From JANLUX01 sp031366005 (GTDB taxonomy: Bacteria; Bacteroidota; Bacteroidia; AKYH767-A; OLB10), in contig JANLZB010000030.1 in the NCBI GenBank assembly GCA_031366005.1, positions 1-36,635 of the forward strand: DNA of 36,635 nucleotides, in the 5' to 3' direction. This document shows, one piece after another, positions 33,050-36,635 of the stretch. The notes beneath the pieces are model-generated. The model saw only the letters and a program-made list of their open reading frames with translations. It was not told where the DNA came from and ran no database searches. Position 1 is the first letter of the stretch. Each line of letters begins with the position of its first letter. The position numbers were made by a program, and so were the translations under genes.

Positions 33050-35062
33050 ATGAAAGCCACCACACCATTATCAAAACAATTATTTTCATTTAATTCACTG
33101 CTGACATATTTTATATTGCTATTGGTCCAATACCCATTACATATAAAGGCTCAATACTGTACGGCTACCTCTTTTTGCAGTGAGTATATTAATAATGTGA
33201 CTATTAATACCATTAATAAAAACAGTTCATGCAACTCAGGTTATGAGAATTATACTACTGATTCTACTATTGTATGGATGGATAACACTTATGCTCTATC
33301 GGTAACTGTGGGTAGTCAGCAGTTTACCACGCTTACTAATGTGTGGGTTGACTGGAATAATAATCAAAGTTTCGCTGACCCCGGTGAGCAATTATTTATA
33401 CCGAGTTTTTCGACTGTGACAGGTACTATAAATGTAACTGTACCTTATACAGGTGTGAATGGCAATGTGCGCATGCGTGTGCGAACATCACGTAATTCAG
33501 TAACTGCCTGCGGTGCGCTTACGTGGGGCGAATGCGAAGATTATAATTTGTTTCTTGCCGGTGCTATTGGTTGTAGTGGTACACCAGCTCCTGCTACCAC
33601 AGTTGCTTCAGCAAACCCTGCCTGTTATGGTCAAAATTTTACGCTTTCCTTAAACACTTCGTATATTGATACGAACATTACTTATCAATGGCAAGCGTCT
33701 ACTGATAGTGTTACCTGGACTAATATAGCGGGAGCTACTGCTCTTAATTATACAGGGGCTCAAACAGCAGCTACTTATTACCGTTGCCAGGTCAACTGCA
33801 CAAATGGCGGGGTATCTGTTTATTCAACCATACTCTATGTAACAATGAATTTGTTTACTAATTGTTATTGCATACCGGGCTCAACTAATAATACCAATGG
33901 ACAGGAAATAATTAATGTAACATTTGCAGGAATAAATAATAGTACCGGAGCCACCGGCACACAGGGCTACGCAAATTTTACTTCTTTACCCGGGGCTAAC
34001 GTGACGCAGTCTGATTCTTTCCCGTTAAGTGTAACTCTTTATAGCGGCACTTTTAACTGGGGAGCTGCCTGGATTGACTGGAATCAAAATGGCTTATATG
34101 AAATTTCTGAATTTATTGATATGGGTATGGGAGGTTATCCTATAGTATTATCACACTACATTATGGTGCCCGGGAATGCTGTTTCAGGAACTACTCATAT
34201 GCGCGTGAGGGTAAGGAATTATCAACTGCAGGCAAGTGCAGCTTGCAGCGGTTATCCGTGGGGAGAAACGGAAGATTACAGTGTAAATGTGTCGCTCTGT
34301 ACACATCCGCCTCTAACACCTGGAATTATTGCAGGTTTGGATACTGTTTGCGAAGGGTCTGGCAACATATATAGTATCATGCCTGTAAATAGTGCCGCTT
34401 ATTACTCATGGACTTTACCAGCAGGGTGGACGGGTGCATCCTTAACCACTAGTATTGTAGCAGTGTCAAATGCAACAAGTGGAACTATTGCTATTACAGC
34501 AGATAATGCGTGTGGCAGCAACCTGCCGCAAATGATGACAATAACAGTTAATTCATTACCTGTAGTGAGCCTGGCGCCATTTATGGGAGTGTGTGATAAC
34601 ATGCTGTCCTTTCCTTTAACAGGAGGCAACCCTTCTGGGGGAACTTATTCAGGGACGGGAGTAACAGTAAATAATTTCAACCCGGTAACTGTGGGACCCG
34701 GAGTTTATCTTATTAGCTATACCTACACTGACTTAAATTATTGCAGTGCAACTGATACTGCTTCTATACAGGTAAATGTTTGCACAAATGTCCCCGAACC
34801 GCTAACCAATAAAGAAGTAGTTACTATCTATCCGATACCCTTTTCAACAGAACTTACGATAAGGCTGGAGAAACAATATTGGAAGCGGGTTATGATTGAG
34901 ATTAAGAATATTTTAGACCAAACTGTTTTGCATTTGGAAGAAATTAATACCGGCAAGCATTTTACGAAAGTTATGGACGTGGGTTTTTTGAGTAAAGGAG
35001 TTTATTTTGCAGAGATAATGGTTGATGGAGAACTAATGGTGAAAATGAGATTGCTTAAATGA
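33050..35062 (+). CDS. GEVED/Ig-like surface protein with T9SS type A sorting domain
   Basis: The product has 670 residues from ATG 33050, chosen because it opens a signal peptide (MKATTPLSKQ... ending HIKAQ, about residue 34); the frame is open further upstream to 32999. Two GEVED domains lie at about 98-168 and 340-414, marked by VWVDWNNNQSF / WIDWNQNGLYE and WGECEDY / WGETEDYS. An Ig-like segment (ACYGQNFTLSLN, YQWQASTDSVTW, AATYYRCQV) lies between them, and PKD/Ig-like modules follow. The last about 78 residues are a T9SS tail: VTIYPIPFSTELTI, IKNILDQTV, LSKGVYFAEI, ending MRLLK. The protein is therefore predicted to cross the outer membrane through T9SS and be attached to the surface, perhaps in adhesion. 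Confidence 0.9.
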   Translation: MKATTPLSKQLFSFNSLLTYFILLLVQYPLHIKAQYCTATSFCSEYINNVTINTINKNSSCNSGYENYTTDSTIVWMDNTYALSVTVGSQQFTTLTNVWVDWNNNQSFADPGEQLFIPSFSTVTGTINVTVPYTGVNGNVRMRVRTSRNSVTACGALTWGECEDYNLFLAGAIGCSGTPAPATTVASANPACYGQNFTLSLNTSYIDTNITYQWQASTDSVTWTNIAGATALNYTGAQTAATYYRCQVNCTNGGVSVYSTILYVTMNLFTNCYCIPGSTNNTNGQEIINVTFAGINNSTGATGTQGYANFTSLPGANVTQSDSFPLSVTLYSGTFNWGAAWIDWNQNGLYEISEFIDMGMGGYPIVLSHYIMVPGNAVSGTTHMRVRVRNYQLQASAACSGYPWGETEDYSVNVSLCTHPPLTPGIIAGLDTVCEGSGNIYSIMPVNSAAYYSWTLPAGWTGASLTTSIVAVSNATSGTIAITADNACGSNLPQMMTITVNSLPVVSLAPFMGVCDNMLSFPLTGGNPSGGTYSGTGVTVNNFNPVTVGPGVYLISYTYTDLNYCSATDTASIQVNVCTNVPEPLTNKEVVTIYPIPFSTELTIRLEKQYWKRVMIEIKNILDQTVLHLEEINTGKHFTKVMDVGFLSKGVYFAEIMVDGELMVKMRLLK

Positions 35063-35139
35063 AAGTGCTTGCGGGGCTGAGGGAAGACTTCGAAATTAAA
35101 ATAAGGAAATACTATCCAGATAAAAGAAATACTTAATCT

Positions 35140-35427
35140 TCATTTACTCTGGGGCAATGGAACTTCAATTGTTCTAATTATATTGTTGCCCTCCTGATTT
35201 CCGGAATATAAACGAATGGTTTCAGTATTTGAATTTGATGTTTGTTTTAAGGTGCTTTGTGTACTAAGCGGATCGGCAATTTGAATACTTTGTTCACCAA
35301 CTGAGGAGGGATTGTAGACATTTATATTCTTATTTTCAATTGAATCCGTTGAAACGGAATTGGATTGTGCATTTGCACGGATGACCATACATATCATGAT
35401 CATACCTGTAAAAATTATTTTTTTCAT
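35140..35427 (-). CDS. Small secreted hypothetical protein
   Basis: The product has 95 residues with a signal peptide ending in RANAQ (residue 21). The remainder is polar and Ser/Asn/Thr-rich, with NNIIRTIEVPLPQSK at the end and no Cys or known motif. It may be disordered. It converges with the GEVED gene. I do not recognise a family. Confidence 0.65.
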   Translation of the reverse strand: MKKIIFTGMIMICMVIRANAQSNSVSTDSIENKNINVYNPSSVGEQSIQIADPLSTQSTLKQTSNSNTETIRLYSGNQEGNNIIRTIEVPLPQSK

Positions 35428-35577
35428 CCTCTCTGGCTTTTGTGTGACTAATACAATGAAAAAATAATGCCATAGGAGATTTGCCCCTTTTGCCTATGGT
35501 TTGCATTTGTAAACAGGTAATGCTTGTGCTATCTGCTATTGTTTAACCTTGGACGATACGGTGGCAACTATAATGGA

Positions 35578-36252
35578 TTAAGGGTTAAATAAAATCCTAA
35601 AGGTTAAGCTAATCCTTTCGGATGTAACTGCTTTTGATTTTGGTATATGGTGTTCCCATTTATGCTGGGTTTCTCCCTTCATTAAAACAAAAGTGCCGTG
35701 GTGCAAAGGAACTTCGCGCACTAACTTATGATCATTCACATGTCTGAATTTGAAAATTCGTGTAGCACCGAAGCTTACTGATGCAATAACGGGATTAACA
35801 CGTAATACTTTTTCACTATCACGATGCCAGCTTACACTATCATTACCATTGCGATAACGGTTTAACAATACTGAAGTAAAACGGATTCCTGATTGTGTTT
35901 CCACCTTTTCTTTTATCTCCAATAATTCGGGAGTCCAGGGATTGGCTTTCATTTCAATACCACTATAACTATAATCAGCATTGTGGTCACCATACCATGC
36001 GGTGAGCCTTGGAAGGTTTACCTCTTTACCGTAGAATTTCATTTTATCCTGTTTCCAATTGATGTTATGGAGTAATGAATTTAATAAACGATCGCTGTCT
36101 GCCTTATTAAAAAACGAAAATATAACCTGCACCTCTCCATCAATTGGCAACAGATTGGCAACCGAATATGGTGAATTAAATAATGATGCTTGTTCTGTGT
36201 ATTCGTTCACGAGAAATACTAATGAAAACAAAATGCCACAGGCAGGAGGCAA
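35578..36252 (-). CDS. AlkB-type 2-oxoglutarate/Fe(II) dioxygenase
   Basis: The product has up to 224 residues. The AlkB family shows NLLPIDGEVQ (33-42), RLTAWYGD (82-89), and RYRNGNDSVSWHRDSE with the iron ligands His143 and Asp145. It also shows RIFKFR, then MKGETQHKWEHHIPK with His201, and Arg213 and Arg219 in RISLTFR for 2-oxoglutarate. The layout is that of the ALKBH2/3-like bacterial branch, which repairs alkylated bases in DNA by oxidative demethylation. The first 14 residues from ATG 36252 are unusually hydrophobic, and family members normally begin near EQASLF. A GTG at 36210 (VNEYTEQASLF) is therefore a plausible true start. It is a single gene, unrelated to the envelope genes around it. 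Confidence 0.9.
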   Translation of the reverse strand: MPPACGILFSLVFLVNEYTEQASLFNSPYSVANLLPIDGEVQVIFSFFNKADSDRLLNSLLHNINWKQDKMKFYGKEVNLPRLTAWYGDHNADYSYSGIEMKANPWTPELLEIKEKVETQSGIRFTSVLLNRYRNGNDSVSWHRDSEKVLRVNPVIASVSFGATRIFKFRHVNDHKLVREVPLHHGTFVLMKGETQHKWEHHIPKSKAVTSERISLTFRILFNP

Positions 36253-36334
36253 ATGAAGTAGATAAGATAATCTGGTAGATAAGTACGCTCAGTAACTATT
36301 TTTTTAATTTGGGCAAACTACGCTTACTTGGGGC

Positions 36335-36635
36335 TCAATTCGTTTCCTGTTTTAAAAGTGCCATTCCTAAAACGATCCAGGATATTCCGAAGAGAAGTGA
36401 AACGACAATATGAAGTGGTGCAGACAGCCCGCCTGCAAAGTGAGTTGGAACTGCTATGGCAACACTGGCCGCAATGATTAGTATACCTACATATCGCTTA
36501 AATAATTGGCTACGAATATGAACGACTCCAATAAGTACCCAGCCAACTATCCAAATCATTACAGCACTCATAAAAAATTTTCCAAGTGTATGAAATGGAG
36601 TTGCCGGTGACATCATTTCCATCAAAGGAACATGC
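36335..36635 (-). CDS. Multi-pass membrane protein, N-terminus may lie beyond right edge
   Basis: The frame is open from the window edge to the stop at 36335. Possible starts inside are ATG 36622 (MEMMSPATPF) or the TTG before it, but codons continue upstream (HVP) without a stop, so the gene may be longer. Three hydrophobic helices are visible in about 96 residues (FFMSAVMIWIVGWVLIGVV, VGILIIAASVAIAVP, IVVSLLFGISWIVLGMALL). The end is KQETN. I do not recognise the family. Confidence 0.65.
   Translation of the reverse strand, partial: HVPLMEMMSPATPFHTLGKFFMSAVMIWIVGWVLIGVVHIRSQLFKRYVGILIIAASVAIAVPTHFAGGLSAPLHIVVSLLFGISWIVLGMALLKQETN

Overview
The window looks like a chromosomal segment of a low-GC member of the Bacteroidota, probably of the Chitinophagales/Sphingobacteriales kind. 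The signs are a type IX secretion (T9SS) type A C-terminal tail, GEVED domains, a SprB-type repeat, a large beta-helix protein with a DIGADEF motif, SdiA-regulated and CotH family proteins, and few Shine-Dalgarno sites. Species and lineage are inference. I saw no rRNA, tRNA, CRISPR array, transposase or phage gene.

Left part (1-10.6 kb). The minus strand opens with the N-terminal ~889 residues of a giant secreted beta-helix protein that runs off the left edge. Next comes an intergenic stretch with a 23-unit array of degenerate 21-base repeats (2978-3460). It lies upstream of a hypothetical gene (3636-4616) that has two relatives at 30.5-32.5 kb. Then comes the most coherent system of the window: two minus-strand secreted proteins ending in an IPTLSQWG (IPTL-CTERM) sorting signal (4810-5907, 6058-8019). 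Divergent from them are an exosortase of the XrtH type (8452-8988) and a 4-base-overlapping partner membrane protein (8985-9668). Both substrates carry an unusual, conserved ~75-residue extension beyond the normal end of the signal. A coiled-coil secreted protein and a 51-residue lmo0937-like membrane peptide follow.

Middle part (10.6-29.3 kb). A possible operon encodes a CotH-family kinase-like protein, a histidine phosphatase and a DUF2061 protein. After it come an AsmA/DUF748 protein and a concentration of phosphate- and phospholipid-related envelope genes: a PAP2-like protein with altered motifs, an intact secreted metallophosphoesterase and a zinc-dependent phospholipase C-like protein. 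A tightly spaced four-gene plus-strand operon (19966-29297) encodes an SdiA-regulated beta-propeller, a 1247-residue outer-membrane lipoprotein, a canonical PAP2 phosphatase and a second giant protein of 1215 residues. The two giant proteins share one architecture: a metallophosphoesterase-like domain with lost metal ligands, a kinase-like domain, acidic glycine-rich repeats and an Omp85-like beta-barrel.

Right part (29.3-36.6 kb). This holds an OmpA-family protein, two adjacent paralogues of the 3636 gene (one flanked by identical 17-base heptamer repeats), a GEVED/Ig-like T9SS cargo protein, a small secreted protein, an AlkB-type 2-oxoglutarate dioxygenase and a membrane protein cut by the right edge.

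Overall the segment is dominated by cell-envelope biology. It suggests two parallel C-terminal sorting routes (T9SS and XrtH/IPTL-CTERM) in one organism, plus a possibly novel family of phosphoesterase-kinase-barrel fusion proteins co-transcribed with a lipid phosphatase.
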